Assembly (NCBI RefSeq): GCF_001553855.1 | Contig: NZ_LQWV01000004.1 | Location: forward strand, 16,203-80,202 | DNA: 64,000 bases | Origin: Streptococcus gordonii | Lineage (GTDB): Bacteria; Bacillota; Bacilli; Lactobacillales; Streptococcaceae | Direction of reading: 5' to 3' | Part shown: positions 51,782 to 63,461 of the stretch, one piece after another | Numbering within the stretch: the stretch's first letter is position 1 | Layout of the letters: every line of letters starts with the position of its first letter | Notes under the pieces: generated by a model | Told to the model about the DNA's origin: nothing | The model's input: only the letters and a program-made list of their open reading frames with translations | Database searches by the model: none | Program-made: the position numbers and the translations under genes

Positions 51782-52036
51782 TCAATAATTTCTCTCACCC
51801 AAAAGTCCGTCTGGCAGATCATGAAATCCTTTGCCCGCCTGATAGTTGGCGAATTTCCCTAAAAGGAACTTGTAGGCATCTAGACGACTTTCATAGCGAA
51901 TGGCTGCTTCCTTAGCACGCTCATCCTGGTCCGCCTCGTAGACCGCCTGACTCTCCTTGAGAGCCATCTCGTTAATCATGACCTGGGTCTTGACCCAAGC
52001 TTCAAACTCCTGTAAAAATTCCTGTTCGTAACTCAT
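51782..52036 (-). CDS. DUF1912 family protein
   Basis: The 84-residue helical acidic protein starting MSYEQEFLQEFEAWVKTQVM matches DUF1912, a small streptococcal family of unknown function. It lies between the DUF438 gene and the Val T-box. GAGAGAAATG provides the ribosome site. No function can be proposed. Confidence 0.72.
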   Translation of the reverse strand: MSYEQEFLQEFEAWVKTQVMINEMALKESQAVYEADQDERAKEAAIRYESRLDAYKFLLGKFANYQAGKGFHDLPDGLLGERNY

Positions 52037-52062
52037 TTCTCTCACTTTCTAACTGCAAATAC

Positions 52063-53424
52063 CTAGTCCAAATCTCGGTAAAAATCACTGTCAATATCAC
52101 GGAAGGGCTGAATATCCTGCACATACTCCAGCACCCCCTGAAATTCACCGGCCTCATCCCGCACTGCTGCATAGGTCACATGGACAAACTTGCCACGCGA
52201 TTCCGACTTGAACCACATCTCAAACTTGTCCTGCTCTCCCTCACGCAGAGCCTTGAAAATCCGCCGCACCTTGTCCAAAAACTTGGGTGGGTGACAGAGC
52301 TCGACATTGCGCCCTATCTGGGAAGGCGTCCGCTTGAAAATCATCTCGTCCGCCGGTACGCTGTCATTATAATACTGAAAAATATCGTCCTTATTGACAA
52401 AGGTAATCTCCATAGGCAGATGGTCCAAAATCAGATTGGCCTCCTCCACCGACAGATAGCCATGACCAAAAGGCTGCTGGGAGTCACGATTAAAGGATTG
52501 CTCCTTCTTTTCCTTGGGCTTAAAGGAAATGGTGACCTGACCGTCCGGCGTATCAATAACCTGCTGAAACTTGCCCTCACTAGCCTGTTCTCTGCTGGCT
52601 GGCGCTTCGCTTCCTTCATCAGCAGCATCCCCAGCTTCCTCCTCCGAGAATGAGTGCCGCGCAGGAATCCATTTTTCTGTTGGCTTGATGATAGCATAGC
52701 CATAAGCATCGCTCTCCTCAGCAATCTTGAGCCAGTCATCCTGATGAAAGGACTCAAGGAGTATCATGAGAAGGATGGACTCTTCCTTGAAAATCATAGC
52801 TTCAAACTCAGCAGCAAAAGTCTCAAACTTTTCCTTGACTTCTTGAATCGAAGTATTAGGCAGCTGCTCTGCAGCAATCTTAGCCTCTTGAAAAAGTTCT
52901 CGAATCTGATCATCTACCCCCCACATGACCTTAGGTGGCGAATCGTGGCCGTAGCTCTCCATGATAGGAAACATAAGCTCTTCCTTGCGCTGATAGTGGA
53001 TATCAAACTGCCCCACCAAACCCAGCTGGCGCTGGAGTCCCTTGCGGATTTCAGGAAGAAGGTCTTCATCTTCTGTGGTTTCATAGGTAGATAGGAGCCT
53101 GCGAACCCGCATGAGGGCAGCTCGAAGCGCTAGATTTTCTTGCTTGAAGATCTGAACAGGATGGCCTGGATGGTCGGTATCAGCCACCTCTACATTCTGA
53201 ATGGCACCTTTAAAGAGGTTGGCATGGACATTGCAGAGGGACATGACATCTTCGAAGGTCACTCCCGTATCCGAGTTCATAAGCTCATGCTCCATCAGGC
53301 TGATTTCGATAGCGGACACACCCGCAAAATGCTCATTGAAAAGCTCCTGAACAGACTCCGCCGAAGCTCCGTTATGTAGATCCAACAAGATAGACTTGAG
53401 GACTTCAATGCGTTCAGTAGCCAT
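52063..53424 (-). CDS. DUF438 protein with hemerythrin-like and PAS domains
   Basis: The 453-residue cytosolic protein has an N-terminal DUF438 region (about 1-75), a hemerythrin HHE domain (about 85-235, with HPGHPVQIFKQENLAL, FDIHYQRKEELMFPIM and later His/Glu) that would bind a di-iron centre, and a C-terminal PAS domain (about 320-445). It fits an oxygen or nitric-oxide sensor. It is preceded by the DUF1858 gene with a 2-base gap. DNA target or partner unknown. Confidence 0.88.
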   Translation of the reverse strand: MATERIEVLKSILLDLHNGASAESVQELFNEHFAGVSAIEISLMEHELMNSDTGVTFEDVMSLCNVHANLFKGAIQNVEVADTDHPGHPVQIFKQENLALRAALMRVRRLLSTYETTEDEDLLPEIRKGLQRQLGLVGQFDIHYQRKEELMFPIMESYGHDSPPKVMWGVDDQIRELFQEAKIAAEQLPNTSIQEVKEKFETFAAEFEAMIFKEESILLMILLESFHQDDWLKIAEESDAYGYAIIKPTEKWIPARHSFSEEEAGDAADEGSEAPASREQASEGKFQQVIDTPDGQVTISFKPKEKKEQSFNRDSQQPFGHGYLSVEEANLILDHLPMEITFVNKDDIFQYYNDSVPADEMIFKRTPSQIGRNVELCHPPKFLDKVRRIFKALREGEQDKFEMWFKSESRGKFVHVTYAAVRDEAGEFQGVLEYVQDIQPFRDIDSDFYRDLD

Positions 53425-53426
53425 TC

Positions 53427-53657
53427 CTAAATCCCCACCACTTCATAGCCGTTTAATTCCAGAGTTTGCTTGATTTTATTCAGGTCAATTCCGTTCATAC
53501 CAGCGCCTTTTTTGATAGAAACCACGCGCCCGACTGTATTACGCATGACAGGATTGGCCAGAGGCGTAAAGCCTAATTCTACCAAGACATCCAAAACCTC
53601 GGGATGTTTCTCAATCACTTCTGCCACCGGGATAGACAAATCAATCACATTATCCAT
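53427..53657 (-). CDS. DUF1858 family protein
   Basis: The 76-residue protein is a single DUF1858 domain: DLSIPVAEVIEKHPEVLDVL, then GFTPLANPVMRNTVGRVVSI. It has no Cys pair. Such domains often precede or fuse to DUF438/hemerythrin proteins and may bind a redox ligand. It is the first gene of a two-gene unit with the DUF438 gene, read from an extended -10 promoter. Confidence 0.82.
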   Translation of the reverse strand: MDNVIDLSIPVAEVIEKHPEVLDVLVELGFTPLANPVMRNTVGRVVSIKKGAGMNGIDLNKIKQTLELNGYEVVGI

Positions 53658-53911
53658 AGCTGCTCCTTCATCGTCATTTTTCTACAATTATACCATAAAA
53701 AAGCTATCAGACTCAAAGCAAAAAAAGCAGGATTGTCTGCTCCTCTTATACTTGTTCAAAAGAAATGGAATAGCGAATTAAGATAGACATAATGACAGAC
53801 TTCTGCCTTCCATTATTGACCCAGGCAACGATAAGAAAAATTGAAGCACATTGTTTCTTCTTTTTCCTATTTTGTGTTAAGCTAAGACTAGTGAATTGAA
53901 AGGGTTTTCGT
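53658..53911. other. Intergenic region with promoter and orphan terminator
   Basis: On the minus strand TGGTATAAT (-10 ending near 53690) with TTGAGT at 18 bases drives the DUF1858 gene. Upstream of that promoter is a minus-strand terminator AGCAG...CTGCT (53726-53741) with TTTTTTT and no gene feeding it. Before it a frame ending near 53747 could be a gene remnant. The rest holds the promoter of the Mga-like gene, not clearly defined. Confidence 0.5.
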
Positions 53912-55339
53912 ATGTATCTAGCAGACTTAATGGAAAAGAGTGAAGCGGGACAGTTTATTGTCCTATCTTATTTACAGCAACATTCTACATCCAGTTTGAA
54001 GGATGTCATGTCTGAAACAGGCTTCTCGAAAGCAACCTTGACCAAGTACATTAGCTTAATTAACGACAAGGCTATAGACCATCATGCAGCCTTATCCATC
54101 CAGCTTCTGGACGAAACACTCAGTCTATCCGTCGGACCTGATACCAAAGGTCGGGACATTCGCAGACTTTTCTTGGGCAATGCTATTAAATTTCAGATCT
54201 TGAACTATTTGCTCTACCATCAGCAGTTTTTAGCCCATCAGTTAGCCCAGGAGCTCATGATCAGTGAAGCAACACTCGGCCGCCATATATCTGGGCTAAA
54301 TCAGATTTTATCAGAGTTTGATATTTCTATCCAAAATGGCCGCTTGAAAGGGCCGGAGCACCAGATCCGCTATTTTTATTTCTGCCTCTTTCGCAAGGTC
54401 TGGTCCAGCCAAGATTGGGAAAAAGAACTTCAAAAACCAGAAAGAAGGCAGGAAGTTGCCATCTTAGAAGAGCTCTGTGGAGCCCAGCTCTCTCAAGGGC
54501 AGCGATTGGACTTAGCCCTTTGGGCGCATATTACCCAACAGCGCCTAAGAGTCAATGCCTATCAATTCCAAAACATTGAACAGAAAATGCAGGGCTATTT
54601 TGAAAATATCTTCTATCAGCGTTTGCATCGCCGGACAAATGATTTCTTTGCCGGTCAGCACATCACCCTGAGTCTCGAAGATGGCGAAATGATGATTTTC
54701 TTTTCATTTCTGCTTTCCCATCGGATTCTGCCCCTGCACACCATGGAGTATATACTGGGCTTTGGCGGTGAAATTGCCAGTTTGATTACGCAACTGATTC
54801 AAGAGATGAAGTCTCAGGACTTGCTAGGTGACTACATTGAAGACCAAGTGACCTACGAACTAAGTCAGCTCTGCGCCCGCGTCTTTCTTTTCCGAGGCTA
54901 TCTCTTGCAGGATAAATACAAGCATGATCTGAAATTACGCCATCCTTACTTATGGAGCGAAGACGATTATCGCCAAGTAGCAGACACTATTTTTAGCAAA
55001 CTGCCTATTTTCCAGCAGGGAACATCTCTGGATAAAAAGGTGTTGTGGGAATGGCTCCAGCTGATGGAGTACATTGCTGAAAACGACGGTCAAGTCATCA
55101 AGATAGGCATGGACTTGATAGATAGCTTTATCGTTGTTTCTAGAATGACAGCCATTTTAAGGCGGTACTTAGAGTACAATCGCTTTATTACTATTGAATC
55201 CTACGACCTTACTAGAAATTATGACCTCATCATCACCAACAATCCTATTCATCAGGCCCAGCAGGCTCCCATCTATTATTTAAAAAATGACTTGGATTTG
55301 GAAGATTTGGCTCAAATCCGTCACATGATATTTCATTGA
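53912..55339 (+). CDS. Mga-like transcriptional regulator of the glycerol locus
   Basis: The 475-residue regulator has N-terminal Mga/PRD-type helix-turn-helix domains (SSLKDVMSETGFSKATLTKY and AQELMISEATLGRHISG), a PRD-like middle and an EIIB-like C-terminal part. It is next to glpK, as in other streptococci, and likely controls glycerol use. It is read in the same direction with a hairpin after its stop. Confidence 0.8.
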   Translation: MYLADLMEKSEAGQFIVLSYLQQHSTSSLKDVMSETGFSKATLTKYISLINDKAIDHHAALSIQLLDETLSLSVGPDTKGRDIRRLFLGNAIKFQILNYLLYHQQFLAHQLAQELMISEATLGRHISGLNQILSEFDISIQNGRLKGPEHQIRYFYFCLFRKVWSSQDWEKELQKPERRQEVAILEELCGAQLSQGQRLDLALWAHITQQRLRVNAYQFQNIEQKMQGYFENIFYQRLHRRTNDFFAGQHITLSLEDGEMMIFFSFLLSHRILPLHTMEYILGFGGEIASLITQLIQEMKSQDLLGDYIEDQVTYELSQLCARVFLFRGYLLQDKYKHDLKLRHPYLWSEDDYRQVADTIFSKLPIFQQGTSLDKKVLWEWLQLMEYIAENDGQVIKIGMDLIDSFIVVSRMTAILRRYLEYNRFITIESYDLTRNYDLIITNNPIHQAQQAPIYYLKNDLDLEDLAQIRHMIFH

Positions 55340-57005
<1,666 letters not shown>

Positions 57006-57046
57006 TACTGAAAGAATAAAGCGACTTAGTTAGAAAGTGTGTAAAT

Positions 57047-58873
57047 ATGGAATTTTCAAAGAAAACACGTGAATTATCAATTAAAAAAATGCAGGAACGC
57101 ACCCTGGACCTTTTGATTATTGGTGGGGGGATTACAGGTGCTGGGGTAGCCTTGCAAGCGGCAGCTAGTGGACTGGAGACCGGTCTGATTGAAATGCAGG
57201 ACTTTGCTGAAGGGACTTCTAGCCGTTCTACCAAACTGGTCCACGGTGGCCTTCGTTACCTTAAGCAATTCGACGTAGAGGTGGTCTCAGATACAGTTTC
57301 TGAGCGTGCTGTGGTCCAGCAAATTGCCCCTCATATTCCAAAACCAGATCCTATGTTGCTTCCTGTTTATGAAGAAGAGGGCGCTACCTTCAGCCTCTTC
57401 CGTCTCAAAGTGGCTATGGACCTCTACGACCTCTTGGCCGGTGTCAACAACACTCCTGCTGCCAACAAGGTCTTGAGCAAGGAAGAAGTCTTAGAACGGG
57501 AACCTGAACTTAAGAAGGAAGGCTTAGTCGGTGGTGGTGTCTATCTTGACTTCCGCAACAACGACGCTCGCCTCGTGATTGAAAATATCAAACGAGCCAA
57601 CCAAGACGGCGCCCTGATTGCCAACCATGTCAAGGCAGAAGGCTTCCTCTTTGATGAAGCTGGAAAGATTACAGGAGTTGTTGCGCGTGACCTCTTGACA
57701 GATGAAGTCTTTGAAATCAAGGCTCGTTTGGTTATCAACACAACTGGACCTTGGAGCGACAAGGTTCGCAATCTGTCAAATGATGGTGAGCAATATTCTC
57801 AAATGCGTCCAACCAAGGGAGTTCACTTGGTAGTTGACTCTAGCAAAATCAAAGTTTCTCAGCCAGTCTACTTTGACACAGGCTTGGGAGACGGCCGGAT
57901 GGTCTTTGTCCTTCCACGTGAAAATAAAACCTACTTTGGTACGACAGACACTGACTACACTGGCGACCTAGAGCATCCAAAAGTGACTCAGGAAGATGTG
58001 GATTACCTCTTGGGCATTGTCAATAATCGCTTCCCAGAAGCAAAGATCTCAATTGACGACATCGAAAGTAGCTGGGCAGGTCTGCGTCCTCTGATCGCAG
58101 GAAACAGCGCGTCTGACTACAACGGCGGAAACAACGGTACCATTAGTGACGAAAGCTTCAATGCACTGATTGCGACCGTTGAAAGCTATTTGGCTAAAGA
58201 AAAATCCCGTGAGGATGTCGAGGCGGCTGTTACCAAACTCGAAAGCAGCACGTCTGAAAAACACTTGGATCCATCTGCCGTGTCCCGCGGTTCCAGCTTA
58301 GAACGTGATAACAATGGTCTCTTGACCCTTGCTGGCGGTAAAATCACAGACTATCGTAAGATGGCGGAAGGTGCTATGGAGCGTGTCGTTGACATCCTCA
58401 AAGCAGAATTCGACCGTAGCTTCAAGCTCATCAACTCTAAGACTTACCCTGTTTCAGGCGGAGAGCTCAATCCAGCAAATGTGGATTCCGAAATCGAAGC
58501 TTTTGCTCAACTTGGTGTCTCACGCGGCTTAGACAGCAAAGAAGCCTTCTATCTTGCAAACCTTTACGGATCAAATGCTCCTAAAGTCTATGCCCTCGCT
58601 CACAGCATTGAGCAAGCATCAGGTCTCAGCCTGGCAGATACCTTGTCACTGCACTATGCTATGCGTAACGAATTAGCACTCAGCCCTGTTGACTTCCTGC
58701 TTCGCCGGACAAATCATATGCTCTTTATGCGGGATAGCTTAGATGCTATTGTAGAGCCTGTTCTGGATGAAATGGGACGATTCTACGACTGGACAGAAGA
58801 TGAAAAAGCAGCTTATCGAAATGATGTTCAAGCTGCCCTTGCAAATAACGATTTAGAAGAATTAAAAAAATAG
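57047..58873 (+). CDS. glpO: Alpha-glycerophosphate oxidase
   Basis: The 608-residue FAD enzyme oxidises glycerol 3-phosphate to dihydroxyacetone phosphate with O2 and makes hydrogen peroxide. The FAD loop is LLIIGGGITGAGVAL (about 22-36), with GTSSRSTKLVHGGLRYL and the C-terminal TLAGGKITDYRKMAEG. The streptococcal insertion between about 355 and 405 (KSREDVEAAVTKL region) fits GlpO over GlpD. It lies 41 bases after glpK. Peroxide from it would be countered by dpr. Confidence 0.95.
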   Translation: MEFSKKTRELSIKKMQERTLDLLIIGGGITGAGVALQAAASGLETGLIEMQDFAEGTSSRSTKLVHGGLRYLKQFDVEVVSDTVSERAVVQQIAPHIPKPDPMLLPVYEEEGATFSLFRLKVAMDLYDLLAGVNNTPAANKVLSKEEVLEREPELKKEGLVGGGVYLDFRNNDARLVIENIKRANQDGALIANHVKAEGFLFDEAGKITGVVARDLLTDEVFEIKARLVINTTGPWSDKVRNLSNDGEQYSQMRPTKGVHLVVDSSKIKVSQPVYFDTGLGDGRMVFVLPRENKTYFGTTDTDYTGDLEHPKVTQEDVDYLLGIVNNRFPEAKISIDDIESSWAGLRPLIAGNSASDYNGGNNGTISDESFNALIATVESYLAKEKSREDVEAAVTKLESSTSEKHLDPSAVSRGSSLERDNNGLLTLAGGKITDYRKMAEGAMERVVDILKAEFDRSFKLINSKTYPVSGGELNPANVDSEIEAFAQLGVSRGLDSKEAFYLANLYGSNAPKVYALAHSIEQASGLSLADTLSLHYAMRNELALSPVDFLLRRTNHMLFMRDSLDAIVEPVLDEMGRFYDWTEDEKAAYRNDVQAALANNDLEELKK

Positions 58874-58884
58874 AAAATACGAGA

Positions 58885-58925
58885 AGAGGCGGTAGACCAA
58901 GAACTGTCTACCACCCCTCCTTTTA
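58885..58925 (+). promoter_or_regulatory. Hairpin between glpO and glpF
   Basis: GAGG-CGGTAGAC...GTCTACC-CCCCTC can fold into a stem just upstream of CTTTTAAATGGAG, the glpF ribosome site. It has few T residues and may partly stop transcription or protect the glpF message. Confidence 0.45.
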
Positions 58926-58940
58926 AATGGAGTAACATAG

Positions 58941-59645
58941 ATGATGAAAGAAATATTTGGCGAATTTTTAGGAACACTGCTCTTGCTCCTTTTGGGAAAT
59001 GGTGTAGTTGCAGGTGTAGTTCTTCCCAAAACTAAGAGCCACAATTCAGGTTGGATTGTGATTACCATGGGATGGGGGATTGCCGTTGCCATCGCTGCTT
59101 TTGTATCCGGCAACCTTGGACCAGCCCATCTGAATCCTGCCCTAACTATCGGAGTAGCTCTGAAAGGTGATTTGCCTTGGGCATCTGTTCTTCCTTACAT
59201 CCTCGCTCAGTTTGCAGGTGCTATGGTCGGACAATTCCTTGTCTTCCTACAGTTCAAACCTCACTATCTAGCTGAAGAAAATCCGGCTAATGTCCTGGGT
59301 ACATTCAGCACAGGCCCAGCTATCAAAGATACCTTCTCTAACCTGATTAGCGAAATCCTTGGAACTTTTGTCCTTGTGCTGACTATCTTCGCTCTAGGAC
59401 TTTATAAGCTGCAAGCAGGCATTGGCACTTTTGCAGTTGGAACACTAATTGTCGGAATTGGTCTCTCGCTTGGTGGAACAACTGGCTATGCCCTCAATCC
59501 AGCTCGTGACTTAGGACCTCGCATCATGCATAGTCTTCTTCCTATTCCTAAAAAAGGAGATGGAGATTGGAGCTATGCTTGGGTTCCAGTTGTCGGACCA
59601 ATCATCGGTGCCGTCCTTGCAGTCCTAGTCTTTAGTTTATTCTAA
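58941..59645 (+). CDS. glpF: Glycerol uptake facilitator
   Basis: The 234-residue aquaglyceroporin has six membrane helices and two half-helices with NPA motifs (HLNPALT and ALNPARD). The second Asp after NPAR is the glycerol-selective mark. It lets glycerol into the cell. The ribosome site GGAG and the ATG at 58941 are preferred, with a second ATG just after. Confidence 0.95.
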   Translation: MMKEIFGEFLGTLLLLLLGNGVVAGVVLPKTKSHNSGWIVITMGWGIAVAIAAFVSGNLGPAHLNPALTIGVALKGDLPWASVLPYILAQFAGAMVGQFLVFLQFKPHYLAEENPANVLGTFSTGPAIKDTFSNLISEILGTFVLVLTIFALGLYKLQAGIGTFAVGTLIVGIGLSLGGTTGYALNPARDLGPRIMHSLLPIPKKGDGDWSYAWVPVVGPIIGAVLAVLVFSLF

Positions 59646-59663
59646 TATGCTTAATTTCCATTG

Positions 59664-59691
59664 GAGGACACTTGACGAGTGTTCTCTTTTT
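59664..59691 (+). terminator. glp operon terminator
   Basis: A 9-bp stem with one G-U pair (59664-59672 with 59678-59686) and a five-base loop is followed by TTTTT. Confidence 0.8.
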
Positions 59692-59747
59692 GTGACTAAT
59701 TAATTAGGTGTGGACTAATCTTCCTATAAATCCATTGCAATTTTGAC

Positions 59748-59792
59748 AAAAAAAGACTGAGCTCCGTATCACAGAAAAATAAGTCCTTTTTT
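59748..59792 (-). terminator. Terminator of the rRNA uracil methyltransferase gene
   Basis: On the minus strand an 11-bp A/T-ended stem with one G-U pair (59748-59758 with 59782-59792) ends in a T-run just beyond the gene's stop. Confidence 0.7.
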
Positions 59793-59804
59793 AAAGCTAT
59801 TTTG

Positions 59805-61196
59805 TCAACTTTTGTGAGTCCTTTCTGAACCCAAACGAGCGCTATCTCTCTTAGACAATTTCACCACTGCCTCGGTCCGAGCGGTATGCGGAAACATATC
59901 AACTGACTGGATGTAGTGGACATCGTAGACCTTACTGAGTTTGACCAAATCCCGAGCCAGAGTTGAGACATTGCAGGAAACGTAGACCATCTTCTCAGGT
60001 GCATAGCGAACAATCGTCTCCAGCAGCTTATCGTCCAGACCTGTTCGTGGTGGATCGACAATCAAGGCATCCGCCCGATAACCCTCAGCGTACCAGCGAG
60101 GAATAATCTCCTCTGCCGTTCCAGCCTCGTAGAGCGTATTGGTAAAGCCCATCCGTTTCGCATTACGCTTGGCGTCTTCAATAGCCTCAGGGATGATGTC
60201 CATGCCCCTCAGAGACTTGACTCTTTTAGCAAAGGCAAAGCCGATGGTCCCCACTCCGCAATAAGCATCAATCAAATGGTCTTCTTCCGTTACATCCAGC
60301 GCCATAACCGCCTCCCCGTAGAGCACCTCTGTCTGCTCAGGATTGAGCTGATAGAAAGCTCGAGGCGACAGGGAGAACTCATAGTCCAGCACTCCTTCTT
60401 GGATAGCTTTCTCGCCCCAGATAATCTCTGTCTTATCCCCGTAAATCTCACTGGACTTGCTCGTATGATAATTGACCGCCACTGTCTCCAACTCTGGAAA
60501 TTCAGCCACTAGGTCTTGAACTACTAGAGAGAAGTCTAGCTTGCGTCCTGTCACAAAAATCATCTGCACCTGACCCGTCTTTCTGGATCTACGAATCATA
60601 ACGGTACGTACTCCAGCAGTCTTCCTCTCATCATAGATGGGTAGCCTATACTTACCTAAAAGCCGAGCAACCTTATTTATGATCTGTTGCGTTACCTTGT
60701 CCTGAACCAGACAGTTTTTCAGCGAGACCAGATAGTGGGAATTCTGGGCATAGAGCCCTGCCTTGACCTCATCCTTATATTTCCGAGTCTGAAACTGAAG
60801 TTTTGCCCGATAATAGAGTGGCTCCTGCATACCGATGGTCGGACGAATCTCATAGTTCTCGTAGCCAGCTGGCGCAAACTTTTTCAAGGCCTGACGCAGC
60901 AAATCTTCCTTAAACTCCAACTGCTTGTCATAGTGGAGGTGCATGATTTGACAGCCCCCGCAGCTATCATAAATCTCACAAGGCGCTTCCACCCGAAATT
61001 TCGACCGCTTATTGATGGTCAAGAGCTTGGCCTCGATGAAATTACGCTGAACTCTAGTCACCTGACAGTAGACTTCCTCACCTTTCAAAGCCCCCGGCAC
61101 AAAGACCAGCGTTTTCTTATAAAATCCAATTCCTTCCCCATTAATCCCCATTTTCTTAATTTTCAAAGGGATTCTTTGCTTCACTTTCACATTCAT
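59805..61196 (-). CDS. 23S rRNA (uracil-C5)-methyltransferase, RlmD/RumA family
   Basis: The 463-residue enzyme has an N-terminal TRAM domain, an iron-sulfur motif [14 protein letters not shown] (C-x5-C-x2-C; about 72-85), and a SAM methyltransferase domain with [27 protein letters not shown] and the catalytic Cys in [14 protein letters not shown]. In streptococci one enzyme (RlmCD) modifies both U747 and U1939 and a paralogue may exist, so the exact target is not fixed. It faces the APH gene divergently. Confidence 0.88.
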   Translation of the reverse strand: MNVKVKQRIPLKIKKMGINGEGIGFYKKTLVFVPGALKGEEVYCQVTRVQRNFIEAKLLTINKRSKFRVEAPCEIYDSCGGCQIMHLHYDKQLEFKEDLLRQALKKFAPAGYENYEIRPTIGMQEPLYYRAKLQFQTRKYKDEVKAGLYAQNSHYLVSLKNCLVQDKVTQQIINKVARLLGKYRLPIYDERKTAGVRTVMIRRSRKTGQVQMIFVTGRKLDFSLVVQDLVAEFPELETVAVNYHTSKSSEIYGDKTEIIWGEKAIQEGVLDYEFSLSPRAFYQLNPEQTEVLYGEAVMALDVTEEDHLIDAYCGVGTIGFAFAKRVKSLRGMDIIPEAIEDAKRNAKRMGFTNTLYEAGTAEEIIPRWYAEGYRADALIVDPPRTGLDDKLLETIVRYAPEKMVYVSCNVSTLARDLVKLSKVYDVHYIQSVDMFPHTARTEAVVKLSKRDSARLGSERTHKS

Positions 61197-61236
61197 GCTT
61201 CTATTATACCACGCTACCTCACATTAGTTGAGAATA

Positions 61237-61245
61237 TGTTACAAT
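61237..61245 (+). promoter_or_regulatory. Extended -10 promoter of the APH-family gene
   Basis: TGTTACAAT (61237-61245) is an extended -10. The expected start of transcription (about 6 to 8 bases later) is at or next to the ATG of 61252. No ribosome site lies between them, so the mRNA is probably leaderless. Confidence 0.55.
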
Positions 61246-61251
61246 AAAAGT

Positions 61252-62028
61252 ATGAAAACAGAAAAAATATCCCTTCTAGTAGATCATTTCCCTGAGAAAA
61301 TACGAACTTATCTAGAGGGAGCCACTTTTTACGACAGCTCCTCACATTCTGCAGCCAGTGTTTTCTATGCCGATACGGGCTATTATTTGAAAATCGATCA
61401 AAAAGGCCAGTTAGCACAAGAGGCCACACTTGCCAAGTGGTTTGAAAAACAAGGGCTCGGTGTGTCTGTCATTCACTACCTAGCAGCAGATAAAGACTAC
61501 CTGCTGACTAAAGAAGCCAAGGGCAAGGACGCCCTCGCCTTTCTCCAACAGCCAGAAGAACTTTGCCAAACGATGGCTGTCACACTCAAAAAACTTCACA
61601 GCCTCCAACCCCAGCATTTCCCAATCCAGCATCGCCTCCAACACTATAAAGAGCAAGCAGAGGAAAATTATCGGAAAGGCTGCTTTTATCAAAAAGCCTT
61701 GCTACCTCAATTTCATATCCAAAGCCGTGAGGAAGCCTACCAGCTTATTAAAGAACAGGGATACTCACTGACTGCGGATTCCTTTATTCACGGTGACGCC
61801 TGCTTGCCTAATTTCATCTTGAAAGACGCAACAACTTTCTCCTGCTTTATCGACGTTGGTTTCGCTGGTCTTAGCGATCGCCACATTGACCTTTATTGGG
61901 CCATCTGGTCTCTTACTTATAATTTATCTGACCCACAATACGCAGAGTTATTTCTTGACTACTATGGCCGGAAGGATGTTGATATAGACAAACTACGCTT
62001 GATAGCTGCCTTTGAAGCATTTAGCTAA
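61252..62028 (+). CDS. APH-family phosphotransferase (aminoglycoside kinase fold)
   Basis: The 258-residue kinase begins [17 protein letters not shown]. The Brenner motif is [14 protein letters not shown] with the catalytic Asp, and the metal-binding Asp is in [20 protein letters not shown]. It resembles APH(3')-type enzymes, but in chromosomal streptococcal members the substrate is uncertain and resistance must not be assumed. It is 26 bases from recX. Confidence 0.82.
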   Translation: MKTEKISLLVDHFPEKIRTYLEGATFYDSSSHSAASVFYADTGYYLKIDQKGQLAQEATLAKWFEKQGLGVSVIHYLAADKDYLLTKEAKGKDALAFLQQPEELCQTMAVTLKKLHSLQPQHFPIQHRLQHYKEQAEENYRKGCFYQKALLPQFHIQSREEAYQLIKEQGYSLTADSFIHGDACLPNFILKDATTFSCFIDVGFAGLSDRHIDLYWAIWSLTYNLSDPQYAELFLDYYGRKDVDIDKLRLIAAFEAFS

Positions 62029-62054
62029 AAGAACGGACTTCACCAAAATCCCCT

Positions 62055-62831
62055 ATGAAAATTACAAAAATCGAAAAGAAAAAAAGACTCTACCTCTTGG
62101 AGTTGGACGACAGTGAAAAGCTCTATATCACAGAAGACACTATTGTCCATTTCATGCTGTCTAGAGGGATGGAAATCACGGATCAGGAGCTATCAGAAAT
62201 TCAAGACTATGCGCAATTTTCTTACGGAAAAAATCTAGCTCTCTACCATCTCTCCTTTAAGCAAAGAACTACTAAGGAAGTTAAAGACTACTTAACGCAG
62301 CACGACATCCAACCGAAAACCATCAGCCAGGTCTTGGACAATCTAAAAAAAGATAATTGGATTAATGATAGAAAGTATGCTAATTCTTTTATCCAATCCA
62401 ACCTTCTCACTGGTGACAAAGGCGCTTTTGTTCTCAAGCAAAAGCTCACGCAAAAAGGAATTTCTAGCACTATCATAGAAGAAGAATTGAGCCAGTTTGA
62501 TTTTACTGAATTAACAGACAAGGTTGCCGAAAAGCTTCTCAAAAAATACCAGGGAAAACTGCCCAGCAAGGCCCTACAAGATAAAATTCTTCAATCCTTG
62601 ATAAACAAAGGTTTTTCATATAGCCAAGCCCAAAAAGCCTATCAACATTTGGACATCGAAGAAGACCAAGAGAACCAAGAAGAGCTACTCTATAAAGAGT
62701 TAGACAAGCAATACCGCAAGTACTCAAAAAAGTACGACGGCTATGACTTAAAACAGCGTCTGACCCAAGCTCTAGCTCGCAAAGGCTATGATTTCTCCGA
62801 CATCGCTAGCGCTCTGAGAGACTATTTCTAA
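62055..62831 (+). CDS. recX: RecX regulatory protein
   Basis: The 258-residue helical protein binds RecA filaments and controls their activity. The repeated three-helix units are visible: [54 protein letters not shown]. It lies 26 bases after the APH gene and may share its transcript. It fits the SOS polymerase found at 38 kb in function, not in position. Confidence 0.92.
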   Translation: MKITKIEKKKRLYLLELDDSEKLYITEDTIVHFMLSRGMEITDQELSEIQDYAQFSYGKNLALYHLSFKQRTTKEVKDYLTQHDIQPKTISQVLDNLKKDNWINDRKYANSFIQSNLLTGDKGAFVLKQKLTQKGISSTIIEEELSQFDFTELTDKVAEKLLKKYQGKLPSKALQDKILQSLINKGFSYSQAQKAYQHLDIEEDQENQEELLYKELDKQYRKYSKKYDGYDLKQRLTQALARKGYDFSDIASALRDYF

Positions 62832-62869
62832 AAATTTTAGGGAAAAACTTAGAATTATTCATGAAAATA

Positions 62870-62878
62870 TGATACAAT
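62870..62878 (+). promoter_or_regulatory. Extended -10 promoter of the DUF402 gene
   Basis: TGATACAAT (62870-62878) lies about 43 bases before the ATG. No strong -35 is present. Confidence 0.55.
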
Positions 62879-62920
62879 AGTTAGTGATAAACTTTAAAAA
62901 TTGTAGAAAGTTGGTAAAAA

Positions 62921-63454
62921 ATGAGACTTCCAAAAGAAGGCGACTTTATTACAATTCAAAGTTATAAGCATGATGGTAGCTTGCACCGTACATGGCGCGA
63001 CACCATGGTACTAAAAACAACAGAAAATGCGATTATTGGGGTAAATGACCATACTCTTGTTACTGAGAGTGACGGACGACGCTGGGTCACTCGTGAACCA
63101 GCAATCGTGTATTTTCATAGGAAATATTGGTTTAATATCATTGCAATGATTCGAGAAAATGGCACATCTTATTACTGCAATCTAGCCAGCCCCTACTATC
63201 TCGATAGTGAAGCTTTAAAATACATTGACTACGACCTAGATGTAAAAGTCTTTGCTGACGGAGAAAAACGCCTGCTAGATGTAGAAGAATACGAACGCCA
63301 TAAGAAAAAAATGAATTATTCAAATGACTTAGATTATATTCTAAAGGAAAATGTAAAAATTCTTGTTGATTGGATCAACCAAGAGCGTGGACCATTTTCG
63401 CAAGCTTATGTTAACATTTGGTACAAACGCTATATAGAACTAAAGAATCGCTAA
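62921..63454 (+). CDS. DUF402 nucleoside tri/diphosphate phosphatase
   Basis: The 177-residue protein matches the Ntdp/YgaC (DUF402) family, which hydrolyses nucleoside tri- and diphosphates with a metal. Conserved marks are [38 protein letters not shown] (acidic metal residues) and the C-terminal [13 protein letters not shown]. It is cytosolic and monocistronic. Confidence 0.87.
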   Translation: MRLPKEGDFITIQSYKHDGSLHRTWRDTMVLKTTENAIIGVNDHTLVTESDGRRWVTREPAIVYFHRKYWFNIIAMIRENGTSYYCNLASPYYLDSEALKYIDYDLDVKVFADGEKRLLDVEEYERHKKKMNYSNDLDYILKENVKILVDWINQERGPFSQAYVNIWYKRYIELKNR

Positions 63455-63461
63455 AGTTGTC

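Noticed and set aside
51565-51915. Open frame on the plus strand, 116 codons
   Set aside because: It runs through the Val T-box and the end of the DUF1912 gene on the other strand, and has no ribosome site.
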